Notes under the pieces: generated by a model
Database searches by the model: none
What the model saw: the letters and a program-made list of their open reading frames with translations, nothing else
What the model was told of the DNA's origin: nothing
Program-made: the position numbers and the translations under genes
Part shown: piece after piece, positions 31,866-44,135 of the stretch
Layout of the letters: every line of letters begins with the position of its first letter
Numbering within the stretch: the first letter of the stretch is position 1
Assembly: GCA_029215795.1 (NCBI GenBank)
Contig: JARDYH010000003.1
Span: forward strand, 105,990,609-106,054,608
DNA: 64,000 nucleotides
From: Anniella stebbinsi
Taxonomy: Eukaryota > Chordata > Lepidosauria > Squamata > Anniellidae
Reading direction: 5' to 3'

Positions 31866-32013
31866 AGCCTATCCACACACACAGGATAAAACACTTTGAA
31901 AACGTTTTGAATACTGTATATGGAGTGTGTCCTGGGCCCCAACAGTTGTCACTATTGTTATAAACTGTTTTAAACCATTTTAAACCGTTTTAAACAGTAG
32001 TGTAGATAGGCTC
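31866..32013. mobile_element. Miniature element, family B, copy 1
   Basis: Ends agcctatccacac and gtgtagataggct are inverted. The body gtcctgggccccaacagttg and aaaccattttaaaccg is shared with 52872-53016 and 60935-61094. Confidence 0.8.
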
Positions 32014-32325
32014 ATCATTGTAACTTTTTCTTGCTGCACAGTTCTTTAATTTCAATAGCCTCTGGTGTATCTTTTTCTCTCTTTTCCTATTCCTTTTCTG
32101 CAACATTTTTGAGGTAGCTGTGTTTTTCTTGTTTATGATTATAATGTCAGGTTGATTACAAAGTATTGTCTTGTCCCAGAATTGTTCTGTCTCAGCAACA
32201 TAATATGTGAGTGCATAGTGTGGCTTGTCTTGGCTTGTCTGAGTGTGTCTTGATCTCCTAAGCTCTGAAAGCATCTTTCTGGAGAGCACCTGCTGGTTGC
32301 ATGATCCATGAGGCCAGGTTCTCAT
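31990..32325 (-). pseudogene. Remnant of an RLE-type LINE (R4/R2-like) C-terminus
   Basis: Minus strand: FWDKTILCNQPDIIIINKK, then a frame change, then IEIKELC. The NQPDII-x-N-KK stretch followed by an IEIKELW-type block is the restriction-like endonuclease region of R2/R4-group LINEs as I know it. The expected IDVAVP-type block between them is not readable, so the copy is eroded. It abuts the family B element. Confidence 0.45.
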
Positions 32326-34274
32326 GAGTGCATAGTTTTTCTTGACAGGAGGGGCTTGCAGTTGCTAGCGTAAGGTGAACACACATGAAGAGGCTGCAAT
32401 CCTATATTCATTTATCTGGGAGTAAGCTTTATTGAAATCAGTGGAACTTGTTTCTGAGGTTTCTTTGGGCAGGTTTCTTTGGGTCCCTGATTGGGATTTC
32501 TGTTCTCTGCACACTGGAGCAGTGTAAATTCAGGAGATATTTGTCTAGCATTGTGATAATGGGCATCCGTTCTGGCCTTTCTTTGTATTATTACTGACCA
32601 TGGTCTTGTTTATATGGCTAATGAACCAAAGATATGACACATTGTTAGATTAGTTTCTCATTGATACACCAGAAGTTGAAACAAGCTAAGAGGTGCTAGT
32701 GAGAAGTGACAACAACAACCCTTTAGTCCATTTTGTTCCATGGCTAATGCTTAAAGGGTAATAGTATTTTATACTCTTTCTTAATGCTAGGTTGCTAGTT
32801 TGTTGTACTAGATTTTTCTGTACTTATCAACTGCTTTATTTGTTCAGTGGTAGCAGGATGCTGAATCTGTGAGTATGGATATGAGAAAGGTGATGAGGAA
32901 AGAGTGTTAAATGTTAGGAAAGATGAGACTATGGTCATCCAATGAAGGATTTGCAGCCAGAAAAGATATGTGAGGGAAAGGAACACTGTATCACACAAAG
33001 TATAGCAAAAGCTTTAAAGAACAGCAAAAGCTACAAAAGTAGAAGTGAAGTTAATTTCAAAATCACTGAATGTCTCCGTGATTTTAACATTAAGATGTTA
33101 TATAGAACAGGTTTGTCTTAATTGTATGCTGTGAAATCAGACATGTGACCAAGGCCACCTTTGGGTGGGCATGTCCTTTTGGGGGATGGCGTTGTTGGTG
33201 GGCATGTCCCCTTGGAGGCCGGCCATGTTGGTGGGCACGCCCCCTTGGGTGGCCATGTTGTCCTCCTTTTTGGTTTCCAAAATATGGTCACCCTACTAAA
33301 CCTTATTAGAAAAACAGGGTGACTAGGCCAAAACCAATGTTGTAGGCCCAGAAGCACTTTGAAAGGTTTCAAAATTGTACTTAAAACTTCACACCACCCC
33401 AAACTAATTAAATGAAGTGTTTGAAGCTTTCAACTTTATAGCAGCATGGACCAAACTCTTAGAAAAGAGGGAAGGAGCACACTGTGTGTGTTTGGGGTGG
33501 GGGGATTGAAAGGGATGTATAGAGCTACCTATTCCCAGGAGAGATCTGAAGACCAGGTTATCATGGATCCAAAGGACCACACCCTGCTTCACCAGGGAGC
33601 AAAAGAGCAAACTGGCCTTATGAAGATAGCCCAAAATACTCTGAAAGCCAAAGAAGAGAAAAGAGAAACTCTTCTTCTTCTTCACTCAAAAGGTCTGTGC
33701 TAGAGGCAGCGGCCATTTCACCCCCTCCCATTCTAAGGCAGGAGGAAGGGGGAGAGCGATGCTACTGAACATGTGACACGCTATGAGGGAAGCATTGACT
33801 TGAATGAGAGGTTAAAATATTCCTTAAAAATCAACCGAAGGGAATTTTTAAAAAAACTAAAAGCTTTCCACCAACTACAGTGAAGGAGGAAGAAGACCCC
33901 ACCACTGGATTAATTAATAAGGCTCTAGAAATTATGCAAATCGTGAGCACAAATATCGCAAACCCAAAATCATTTGACAAAAGCAGGGAGACATGTTTGT
34001 GTTCCTTTTCAAACTTAAACTGCTCTCCTTCCCTCAATCTTTCACCAATCTTCTTTAAATTTTCAGGTAATGTACAACAAACATTTCTTTCTGGCACCTG
34101 TAAATTTCAAAAAGATTGGTGAAACATTTTCGATTTTATGGCTGTTAGAATGCCCCCCCCCTTATCACTTTAACATGGCAGAATGTGTTTTTTACTGACG
34201 GCCCTTAACACTGGAGGCACGGCTGTGCCTCCATTAATATTGTCATCTGAATACTATACTTCTGTTGATGCAGC
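32326..34274. other. Unassigned stretch
   Basis: No gene. At 33150-33260 an imperfect duplication of gtgggcatgtccccttgg...ggccatgttg units (about 45-50 bp) occurs. An end of family A (aaatatggtcaccct) lies at about 33283-33296. The rest is not recognised. Confidence 0.4.
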
Positions 34275-35110
34275 CCAGAATTAGCTGTAGCATTGCAAGG
34301 TTGATTCATGCTTAGCTTGTTATCTACTAAAATCCTGAAATCCTGTACAGGTATCAAGCCAGGTGTTACTCATCATGTATTTATACATCTGCTTTGTTCT
34401 ACCTTAAAGCAGACGTTTACTTTTATCTCTGTTAACATTCCTTTTGTTAGTTTTAGCATATTTCTCCAATATTTTAAGGTTATCTTGAAACTTGTTTCTG
34501 TCTTCTAACATATTAGCTACCCCTTCCAGTTTGGTGTCATCTACAAATTTATTTCATCAACCTTCTCCTCAATCTAAATCATTTATAAAGTTATTGAACT
34601 GCAGCACCCCATTTGTCACTTCTCTCCAGGCTGATGAGGAACCATTGATATGCACTGATTGGATATGATTAATCAACTAGCTACAAGTCCACCGAAAGTA
34701 GCGTCATCTAACCTACATGTTACTAACTTGCCAACAAGAATATTATGGGAGACCTTGTCAAAGACCTTGCTGAAATCAAGATACACTATGTATACAGTAT
34801 TGGCTTGGTCTTCCAAGGTAGTAATTCTATCAAAAAGAAGAAAGAAAAGAAGGTTAGTCTGACATGACTTGTTCTTGAGAAACCCATGCTGGTTCTTTGT
34901 AACTGCAACATTCTTTTCTAACTGCTCACAGACTAACCACTTAATAAAAACTTTCCAGGTATTGATGTCAAGCAGTTGCCTGGATCCTCCCCCACCTCCA
35001 CATCTTTGGAAATGGGGACAATGTGCCTCTCCCTCCAGTCTCCCAGCATTTCACCTGTTCTCCAAGATATTTCAAAAATTATAGAGAGAGGCCCTGAAAT
35101 GGCATCTCTG
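34275..35110 (-). pseudogene. CR1/L3-type LINE reverse transcriptase, minus strand
   Basis: Minus strand from high to low coordinates: a remnant of the block before motif 1, then NQHGFLKNKSCQTNLL (about 34900-34850), YLDFSKVFDKV (about 34780-34745, the palm Asp block), SHNILVGKL, and a KF-DDT-type box near 34550 (lost to mutation). This is the CR1-clade order. Stops and indels are frequent, and the final catalytic box is damaged. Confidence 0.72.
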
Positions 35111-36250
35111 TTCTTGTTAGGTCAAGCACAGATTTCCTTGTGGGAGAAGAACTTGAACAGTTCCACCTCCCTTCTGCCACCTGCAAACTTTTCTCCATCT
35201 TCTCCATTCAGTGGACTCACCATTTCCTTGTTCCTCCTCTTGATCTGAACATAGCTAACCATCTTTGTTATTTTAATATTTCTTGGAAATCTGATCTCAT
35301 TCTGAGTTTTAGCTCTATTGTCACTCTCCAGATAAGCTTTATCGACCCATTTGTACTTGTCATTGGTACAAATTCCTTCCATTTCCTATATATGTCCCAT
35401 TAAAATCAGTGTTCACCAGAAAGTGCTAACTGGTGAACTCAGCTTTTAATGGGACAGATATAGGAAATGAAAGGCATTTCCTCCCATTTTTCCACCTTGT
35501 TGGAATTGTTTGGGATTGTTCCTTCAATATGCTTTGAAGGCACTCCCCCCCATATTGAACTCTTTGAAAATTTCATGTGCTCAGCTTCCCCTTTCTTTAA
35601 TTTCATGAACCCAGGATTATGTGGTCATGTCCACTCAAGTCCCCACTACTTTCACCCCATTAACCACTTATTCCCTGTTAGCAAGAATTGGGTTTGGGAT
35701 AGCTGTTTCCCTTCTCTCTTCTTCCACCTTTGGAATGATGAAATTGTTAGCAAGGTAAGTCAGAAATGTATTAGATGTTTCATTATGAGCTGAATCTGAT
35801 ATCCAAGAGACATCAAGGTGGCTGAAGTTCCCATTATTCCCAAGTCTCTCCTCTTTGAAAGTTTGGTAATCTGATCTAGGAAGGCATCTTCCAGGCCTTC
35901 TACCTGGCTTGGCGGTCTGTAGCTATTATTTTCCTCTTCTTTTCTTTTTACCCATATGCTATAAAACCCTCTATGCTCTGAGTTCCGAATTTCCTCATGG
36001 ATGGAATTCATCCGAATGCTACCCTTCCTCACTTTCTAGTTGACCTTTCCTTTTGAATAAGTTATGCCTTTCAAGCCCTACATCCCACCAGATTTCAGAA
36101 ATGCCTATGAAATCATATTTGCCTTCCTGTATTAAGATTTCAAATTCATCCTGTTTCTGCACTGATATCGAGATAGCCATGGGTTGAACACCTCAACTGT
36201 CCCCATACTGGTTTTGACATTGTTGTGTGTTGCTTTGTTTTTCATACTAA
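35111..36250 (-). other. Probable upstream part of the CR1/L3 copy, interrupted by a hairpin
   Basis: The composition and the ORF orientation continue those of the reverse-transcriptase remnant, but no domain motif is readable. A nearly perfect 40-bp-arm hairpin lies at 35380-35469. Confidence 0.3.
35380..35469. repeat. 90-bp hairpin with 40-bp arms
   Basis: Arms 35380-35419 and 35430-35469 match as inverted copies at about 36 of 40 positions around a 10-base loop. They start catttcctatat and end atataggaaatg. Confidence 0.85.
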
Positions 36251-36541
36251 TGGATATCTGCGCCACCACCCAAATTTCACTCATATTCCTTTTCACTTAT
36301 GCTCCTGTCGCGTGATGTCAGACTGTCTGCCAGGATTTCATCACTCTCTTCCACAAGATTTAGCGTAAAGCCTTCTAATCAGGTCCATAAGACTCCTATT
36401 GGTCTCAATGAAAGTCTTTTCACTCCCTCAGATGTTTGGGGGTGTTCTTGCCCAAGTGAAAACTTCAAATTCCCCACAAAATCTGCTGTTGGCAAAACTC
36501 AGTAGCAGAACATCCCCTCCTTCCAAGAAATTTTGTTAGTC

Positions 36542-36832
36542 TTAGGACTTTATCACACCTACCCATTTTGCTTATGTGGGTTCCCCTTCCGTTTCCTATG
36601 CGAGTGTAGCCCTTTGATCGCATGAGGTCGGTTTTGCTCCAATATCTCAGCTCAGCCTGCGGAGGAGAGGAGCAAACGGACAATCCCCATTCAGGGATAC
36701 TTCGAAAGTGAAATGGGAAACGGAGCACTCGGAGCGTGAGAGCAGTGTGAGGGGGACGATGTCGTGTGAAAGACTTGGATCAAAGTCACTGCGGGTGTGG
36801 ATCAAACCGCCCATGTGATAAAGGCTTTATTC
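36542..36832. mobile_element. hAT-like miniature element with TTTATCACAC ends
   Basis: ggactttatcacacctaccc at the left and cccatgtgataaaggc at the right are inverted. The interior is GC-rich with no ORF. It looks related to the element at 3598-4215. Confidence 0.55.
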
Positions 36833-36837
36833 AAACT

Positions 36838-36864
36838 CTGTGTGTGTGTGTGTGTGTGTGTGTG
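36838..36864. repeat. (GT)n microsatellite
   Basis: About 13 units next to the element above. Confidence 0.95.
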
Positions 36865-37059
36865 CTTTGTCCAGAATCCTGCAGATGTTTTGCCTAAATG
36901 GAAATTTCTGAATTTCACATTAAGTGAAATTTGGTAAAAGTCGTTGTGGAGCCTAAGCTAGTTTTAATTTTTGCATACCTTTCGAAACCCAGTTAACTCA
37001 CAGGGCTGTACACTTGTGACCCACCGAGCCAAACACTGTCCACACCACAGACACAACGC

Positions 37060-37135
37060 TGTTTGCATCTGATGAATTCTATGAAACCTCACGCCAGAAT
37101 AAATCTGCTGTTGTTTAAGGTACCACAAGACTGTT
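37060..37135 (+). pseudogene. PLE 3'-end relic with hammerhead boxes
   Basis: CTGATGA (37069-37075), a short gap, GAAA (37083-37086), then cacgccagaataaatctg and taaggtaccacaagact. This tail is also at 28150-28200 in reverse. Helix II is reduced to almost nothing, so the fold is not expected to work. Confidence 0.5.
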
Positions 37136-38380
37136 GATGATACCCTTTCCTCTTTTGGCTGCCTGCCTGGGAATCCAAAAACAGGAGGGGGGAGAGGGTT
37201 AACTAGTTGCTGGCAGGCTACAATATGGGCTGGTGATCTGCATTTACCTTGGTGCGTGTGCAGGCTTGGTTTGGAGAGTGAACGTCTTCCGTCAATGTCA
37301 TGCGTGGTAGCAGGGGCCGTGGTGTTCTTACCCCAGGACCTGTCATGCGCTTGTCCCTAAGAAAAGAATTGCAGGGCTGTGGCGCTTTCATCAGCTGGGT
37401 CTGGCTTTTCCTCTTTCTTCCTGCGTGTGAGAGACATAACAGAGAACTAGCAGAGCAGAAGTAAGATGTGTTTTGTTCATTGTCTGAAGCCCTGGGGCCC
37501 GGAACCAGATAAGTCCTGATATTACGCCTGGATTGAGCAAAAATAAATCCATTTTGTTTTCCTACAAACATTTAGCCATTAAAAAAACGAGATAGAAAAA
37601 ACGGACCTCACTGTCTGCCTGCCCGTCTTGTAAAGCTCACATTGTGGAAGTGTCAGTATCATTAGCTCATTTGGCCTATATTTTGCAAGCTAATGCTTCT
37701 CCTTTCATTCTCCCTGGGGACAACATGTCTGCTTTCCAAAGGCAAAAAGAAGAAGAAGAAGAAGAAGAAGAAGAAGAAGAAGAAGAAGGAAACAGGCTGA
37801 AGAAAGAAGTGAAGGAGGGCTGCCACAGAAGCGGCTACTGCTCTACTGATCCACACCTACTCTAATTCAGTGCACCCAGAGATATGTGGGAGTATTTAAA
37901 ATGCCCTTAGACTCTATGGCCATGTCTGGAAGACAAACCTTTACATCCTACACATAATTAAATTGTAGAATTCTGGACTATATTTCAGACTGCAAGTGTG
38001 TGTGTGTGTGTGTGGGGGGGTTATCGCCCCACCCACATGTAAAAAGTGCTCTACATGTAATAAACTATTGTATCAGGATACATCAGTAACATCTTCTGAT
38101 ATACTAGCTTACTACATGGAGGGAAGTGTACCTTTAACCAGTAGTGGTACAATCCAAAATTCAATCACCATTCTGGATGCCTTCAGATGAGGCCGAGACC
38201 AGAAACTTGATGAACTCACAGTTCTGGTCACCGAATTTTGACTGAAGCCTGGAGATACACATTTCCCCTGAGATCATAACTCTCTCCTCTAATCTCTTCA
38301 GAAAGTTCCTTCCCCACCTCTGTGGCCCAAATAAACTCTTTGTCCTTTCAGTCCTCTGTGGCCCTGTCTTACTGTTCTTA
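37136..38380. other. Unassigned stretch
   Basis: Holds an (AAG)n tract at 37746-37788, which creates a long Glu run in one ORF, and a (GT)n at 37996-38013. No gene recognised. Confidence 0.4.
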
Positions 38381-38760
38381 TTCACCATGATCACGCTGTC
38401 CATCAACTTCACTGCCCTCCACTGCTAAAAGTCTCCAACTCCTTGAAATGGCTCTACGCTTTCTTTTTTTCTTGCTGCGCCACACCTGGAACTTCCTGCC
38501 AGAGGAGACCTGCACTGTTGCTACTTCTCTGCCTTCAAATCCCTCCTCAGAATCTTCCATGAAGTTTTTGACTTGTTCTCTAGTCTTTACACAAACAAAA
38601 CCTAAATCTGAACATCAGTAACTTCATTTCCATGGATCCATCACTTACTTTGGTTTCTTCCCTACCGTTGATGTTTATATTGTAAGCTCTTTAAGGCAGA
38701 GATTTGTGGGTTATTTTTCCCTTATGTACATTGATACTACTGCTGCTGCTGCTGCTACTT
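38381..38760 (+). pseudogene. Possible CR1/L2-type LINE 3' end
   Basis: A CHTWNFLPEE-like reading near 38480-38510 followed by tcaaatccctcctcagaatctt, then ttgtaagctctttaaggcagagatttgtgggt, resembles the 3' end of an old amniote L2/CR1 family. It ends in a (CTG)n patch at 38733-38757. Confidence 0.4.
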
Positions 38761-39594
38761 GATGCCTCTACATTTAATCATCTAAACTGAAACACACACC
38801 AAAAAATCTAGTGCACATTTTAAAAAAAGGACAGATAAATGCAACATGCATTAAAGTGCAATGCAGATACTTTGCAAGCTATACACAGTTGAACAGAAGC
38901 CTTGATCTCAATTACAACACTACCAGTTATGTGCCCGAAAAGAATAAGATGTAGTTGGAGACCCAATATTTCAAGTTCCCCTAATCCTCATGCTAAACAT
39001 CAAAGCAGCAAACATGCCTAAAACTGAAAATCAATTCCTTCTTCAACAAATCTGATGAAAACACTGCTATTTACCTTTGCAGCAGTCCTTGTCTTTCTTC
39101 CAGACAGGTCACAGAAGGGAACCCCTTCAAATGAACCCCAACACAGCAGCAACCCAAACCTCACATGGAAAGCATTGATGTTTACTTCAATGAATGCAGC
39201 AGCACAATGTGGAAACCACACATTTTTAAAACCCAACTTTTGCTACAACTCTATAAATCAGCCCAGATGCATTTTGAAATACTTCCCAAGGTCAGCTGAA
39301 AAAGTTTTCTGCAAGGCTAAGAAAAACCCTTCAGATGAACACTGTCTTTGTTCTTCTGATTTTATATGCATATTCTCCAAGCCAGGCATGCTTTACGTGG
39401 TTTCTGGTTTCACACGGAACATGTTACACAGTTCTAATGAGCTTCAGATTTTATGCACCATGAATTGACATTGCTGCACACTGTTCTGAGGAATACGCCC
39501 AGATTGCCTTTCAAAAGCATCTCACAAGCCATCACATACCCACTCAGAAACGTACATATATCCAGGCTTTTGCACAATGCAGAGAAACAAAATG
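38761..39594. other. Stretch with one ORF that has a hydrophobic N-terminus
   Basis: An ATG at 39055 opens a 137-codon frame beginning MKTLLFTFAAVLVFL, which resembles a secretion signal. There is no homologous domain downstream, and no promoter or splice partner could be identified. Chance is likely. Confidence 0.2.
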
Positions 39595-39945
39595 TGGGGT
39601 GCCTCTACAAGAGCGAATTAAAGCTCTTTCAAGGCGCATTACAGATTTTATCTCCACAAGAGCAGAGTGCAAATTGGGGGTTGAGGCGCTTTTTATCTCA
39701 GATTATTTGCATTATCGAATGCGCGTTAAATAGCGACTTAAAATTTGCCACGGGAGTTAAAGCACCTTATGGCCATGTAAACATCTCTGCATGTAAACAA
39801 CTTTAAAGCGCATTTCATACAGCCCGTAATGCACTTCACCGCCTCTCGTGAATAGGTATTAGGAGTACATGCGCTTCTCCGTAAATGCACATAATCGGAC
39901 AACAGGGTGTCAAAGCGAAATCTTGTAGAGGGGACCTAAGTTTGT
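39595..39945 (+). mobile_element. Copy of dispersed DNA-element family F
   Basis: tgcctctacaaga at the left and tcttgtagagggg at the right are inverted. The interior matches 10390-10555 (gtaaacaac, taaagcgcattt, gcccgtaatgcac). Confidence 0.6.
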
Positions 39946-41278
39946 TTCTGAGTGTCCACATCTTTAGAAATCTTTTTGTTGCATTCACTCTTTATACTTG
40001 ATGTAAATTTCAAGAATTTTAGGTGTAGATCTACAAACATAATGGCCACACTCAGGGAATCAAACCCTGGCATAATAAGACAGGGTATATATGAGGGGCT
40101 GTCTAAACACTCAGAAAGCCCTGGGGTGGGTGAGTGGTGGTGCAGCATTGATTATACGACGCAGCTGCAATCATGCACCCACCCCGGGGCTTTCCACTGA
40201 AGCTGTGGGGAAAAAAAAGTCGGGGACTTACCAGGTTGTGCCTGGTGCAAACTACATGTTCTTCTAAATAATAATAATAATAATAATAACAACAACAACA
40301 ACAACAACAACAACAAATTTCAGGGCAGCAACAAATATTTTTTTCTCTTAGACCTTACATGATGGTTTTAAGGGTTTCAGACATCTTGAATAAAAGCACT
40401 ATCACAATTAGAATTATTTGGCAATTCCAGCTAGTGGGATCAGTCAATAATTTTGGTTGTGTCTTTGGCCATAGGGAGGGCAATATTTGGAATGCCTCTG
40501 ACCCAGCAAAGAGCTGCTGTTGTGCATCCAGCCAGCCATTAAACCCCTCCTCAAAAATCTGTGGTTAGGAAAACACAACATGCTAACCTTTCCCTGCTGG
40601 AAATTACAGAGGGTGTAGCTTTATAGTGTTTTACTGCTTAATTGGATGTTAAACTTACTACACTAAGCTATTTTCCTGGCACTCCAATTTCTCCTTTCTG
40701 CATGTCTATATACTGTACTAACAAACTATTAAGCCACAGTTTCTGATCTGACAGATTAAACACCAAGAATGAGGAAATCGGATGGTATGTGAAATCAACA
40801 GGGGAAGTTGGCTGAACAAATATAGCTGTGTAATTTGCTTTTATTGAGCAGAGTTCATTCTTTTAAAAGTTCAATAATCAAAGAACTTAGAAACTTAATT
40901 AGACAGATTCAAGAGTGACGGAGTAGAAAGATATTTTTGCTGAATAGCAGAGTAGAAAGATATAGCAGTAAAAAAAGATGTCAGGAGGGAAACGTTGTGC
41001 TTCAATAGAGGATTAGCAAAACAAGTGTAATCGCAGAGCTTTGGGTAGGTGAAGCCACAGATGGTGGCTGCAGGCAATCCCAGTGAAGGGACTTTTCCTA
41101 TTAGGGTCTGGGACTGGTAATCATCGTCATCACCAACTTAATATTATGCCAGCCACTGGCTGCAACAACATGCAGATAGACTTTCTATACAAAATATCCA
41201 TTATAAACGTTGGAATAAAATAATAAAAGTCAAAATAAAAACAATTTTGCCCAGTACAATATAATCCTAAATGCTTCT
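39946..41278. other. Unassigned stretch
   Basis: 40095-40195 has an inverted pair (aaagccctggggtgggtg with cacccaccccggggcttt) typical of a miniature element. (AAT)n/(AAC)n lies at 40266-40316. No gene. Confidence 0.45.
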
Positions 41279-42350
41279 TTAAAATCAATGTTTTATTGTG
41301 AGTCTCAACAAAACAAAAGCAATCAACAGAACAGAAAATTTAAACTATTAGTAAGATAGCTACAGATTTCACTTTCAATTATTACAATATTCTAAAAGAG
41401 AAAAAAATAGGTCATGAGAACTTTCAGATGGAGGGTTCGGGTGGAATCGTGTTTCCTTACCATAGATCTGCTTCTCTTCTGCATTCAAAATGAGCTGAAA
41501 TTACACTGGGAAGAGAGCAGTGACCACAGGCTTGTACAGTTCAATACAGTTCAATGGGACAGCGCCCTCTAGTGAGTGTTTTATAGCGCAATTTCACCTG
41601 CACACAGCCGGAAATCCCGACAAATCCCAATATATCTCAAAAGAGTCAGGTTTTCTGAGGATTATTTTTAGAGCTAAAACCAGGAAATGGAGTGGGAGAT
41701 GCGAAAGAGGCTCACGGCATCGTCAAAATGACCCATGAACATCTGTGAGTGGCCAGTCATGAGCGTGCCATAAAACACTCATTTAAGGAAGCCCTATGAC
41801 TAAACTGCAGTAAAAGCAGATCAAATATACATATATAGGTCCATTTGTTATTGGCACCGGTATACAATTCGTTCAAGTGTTGTTTGGTGTTCAATCCTTG
41901 CACTATAGGAGGTGAGCATTTATCCTTCCGGTGTTGTAGTATCAGTGTTTTGCAGGTCAAAAGGGCACAAAAAGTCAATTTTCACCAACCATTTGTTAAA
42001 TTCCAAGAAGCAGGGAAATAATTTAGAAGAACATATAACTTAGTAAATATTAAAGGAGGCAACTATTGGACATTTCCAAAACATATGACTAAAAGAAGCA
42101 TTAGCTGGATTACATCTTCAACAATTAGCCAAATTAGAAAAAGCATTATTAAAGAGATGTTGTGGCATCCAATAGACCCAAAATAAGAGTTTTGGCTGAA
42201 GAAGACATAACCAAAGATCCACAACCCTAAATTAAATGAAAAGGATATGTTAACTGTTATATAAAGGAAGTGGTTATGGTGACCCTTTTCATTTCTTTTG
42301 CCCATAGTTTCCTTGCTGCTAAAGTATATAAAGCTATTCTAGAAGTCACA
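41279..42350 (-). pseudogene. Old L1 ORF2 C-terminus and 3' UTR, minus strand
   Basis: Near 42130-42065 the minus strand reads RCNPANASFSHMFWKCPIV, with a Cys two codons before it, i.e. the C-x2-C, H, C knuckle at the end of L1 ORF2 (compare CWRGCQEVGTYFHMWWSC in the intact copy at 45.7 kb). A TGA sits where the intact family has the Trp of this knuckle. The 3' UTR runs to about 41280. Confidence 0.65.
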
Positions 42351-42754
42351 AATGGGTGGAAGTCTTTCAGAAAAAACAAACAAACAAACAAACAAAAAAC
42401 AGATAATTTCCTGATTAGAACAGGCGGTTAATTTTAAAAAAATGTTTTCCAGGAATATTTTCTTTAGTCCATCATACAAGGTGTATTTCAGTATCCAGAA
42501 ATATTTGTAAGCATAGTTCCAGAAAAGCACTATGCAAGGGAAAGAATTTCAAATCTTAAGGATATCTAGGTCTTTGTAAAAAGGCAATTATTATCAAGAG
42601 AATTTAGAAAGCTGCAACAGTCTTATATCCTCTCTGGCTGGTAGTCCTAATCCCAGAATTCCTGGAGGGGAAAGACTGGGATTTATTACATTTTACAAAA
42701 TGGTGCATTATGCGCTGTTCCCACAGTGTTTTTTAAAAGTAATTTTCAAACTGG

Positions 42755-42950
42755 GTTCAGAGGACATGATAACCCATGATGGGTTAAATAACCCATTGTG
42801 AATTATTTAAGCCATCGTGGGTTATTGTGTAGTGTGGCAGGATTTTTTTTTTAACCCACAGTGGGTTATTTGGCCAAAAATCACCCACTTGATTACCCAT
42901 GGTCTATAGACAGGTTTATTTAACCCACAATGGGTTATTGTGTTCTCAAT
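42755..42950. mobile_element. Miniature element built of AACCCA/TGGGTT motifs
   Basis: Ends gttcagaggacatgataaccc and gggttattgtgttctcaat are inverted. In between, aacccat-n-atgggtt recurs about six times, so many alternative hairpins are possible. Confidence 0.6.
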
Positions 42951-43469
42951 TTAATGGGGGATTAAATTGAGAGTCGCATGGCAAGAGTGGTTCAGACACT
43001 TCTGTGTGACTCTCTGTATTGGAAACAGTGAAACTGGCGCCTTTCCTCTACATTGTGGGAAAAGTATATAAACCTTCCTGAGTCCCAACAGCCCAGTCAA
43101 CTACCAGTCAGTAAGGGGACTGCCATTCCAGAAAAGGTCTTTACATTGGAAAACCCCATGTACAAAAAGCGCATTTATGCTGGTGGAAGTCACATTCCCC
43201 GTAAGATGCCAAATATTCGGTGGTAAAAATAAAACAAGAAAATAATAAGCTGCTTTCCCAACTCAAACAGGTGCAGAGATAAAATAACCTGGAGAGGGAG
43301 GTGGACAGCCCCCCCCAATACTCACCACAAAGTATCAGTTGAGAGTTTAATTTCTGCTGAAAACGTCACAGCTCCTGTGAGCAAAGTCAAAAGAAAGCTC
43401 TAGACCAAGGAAGAAGGGGAATGAAATCTCAAGGCTTGAAGGCAAGAAAGTACCACTTGGGGCCATGGA

Positions 43470-43950
43470 AGCAAGTGACCAGAGCCCTCCCTCATCATTG
43501 ACATCATATAGAAATGGAAGAATTGCAGCAGAACATTCAAGACATTTGTATGCTGATAGTCAAATGTTGGAAGGACGAAAAGATCTAAACATAAGGGGAT
43601 GGTACAATATTGTATGGGAAATAGCATTCTCAGAGAAACATACTCAACGTTTGCGAGTATTGAGAGAAAAGAAAAAAGACACTTTTGCCACAGAATGGTG
43701 GTGTTTTGTTACACACACAAATGACACAACAGCACCAACACAGATTCCAACTGCCCTTAACAGCTTATCGCTACAATAGTTTCTCTGCAGGAACAAAAAT
43801 TAATCATCAGCATCATCATCAGCCTTCCTTCCATTTGATTTGGGATCTATCCTCCCATTTATTCATTAATTTACTACTTGTTCCTTGCATGTATGGTTTC
43901 TGTATTATGCTGATATTTAAGTTTTATATTTGCACAAAAAAGAAAGAAAG
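43470..43950 (+). pseudogene. Old L1 ORF2 C-terminus and 3' UTR, + strand
   Basis: GWYNIVWEIAFSEKHTQRL then EWWCFV aligns with DWYKEIWDIALNDMLTCKM then IWNPFL at the end of the intact ORF2. The 3' UTR ends in an A-rich gcacaaaaaagaaagaaag tract near 43932-43950. Confidence 0.6.
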
Positions 43951-44135
43951 ACAGAAAGAGAACATTCAAGACATTCTCCATGACAGAAATGGGCTGTGTG
44001 AGCTGAGAAATAAAGGAACAAGTAAAGAAAAGAACAGGGACTTAGAAACTGCACACAGACACTCAGAGTGAACAAATGCTGGGGTGCCCCTAAATTCAAG
44101 AGTTAGATGTTTTTGCTTTATATGTTGTTTAAACT

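Noticed and set aside
34275..36100. Conserved non-coding element
   Set aside because: On the minus strand it reads as a CR1-type reverse transcriptase (for example the YLDFSKVFD block), so similarity to other amniotes would come from the repeat.
37240..37440. Another hammerhead at a CTGATGA on the minus strand near 37390
   Set aside because: No GAAA box and no closing stems follow; a seven-base match alone is expected by chance.
37644..37865. ORF with a long glutamate run
   Set aside because: The run is an (AAG)n microsatellite, and the opposite strand reads as a phenylalanine run.
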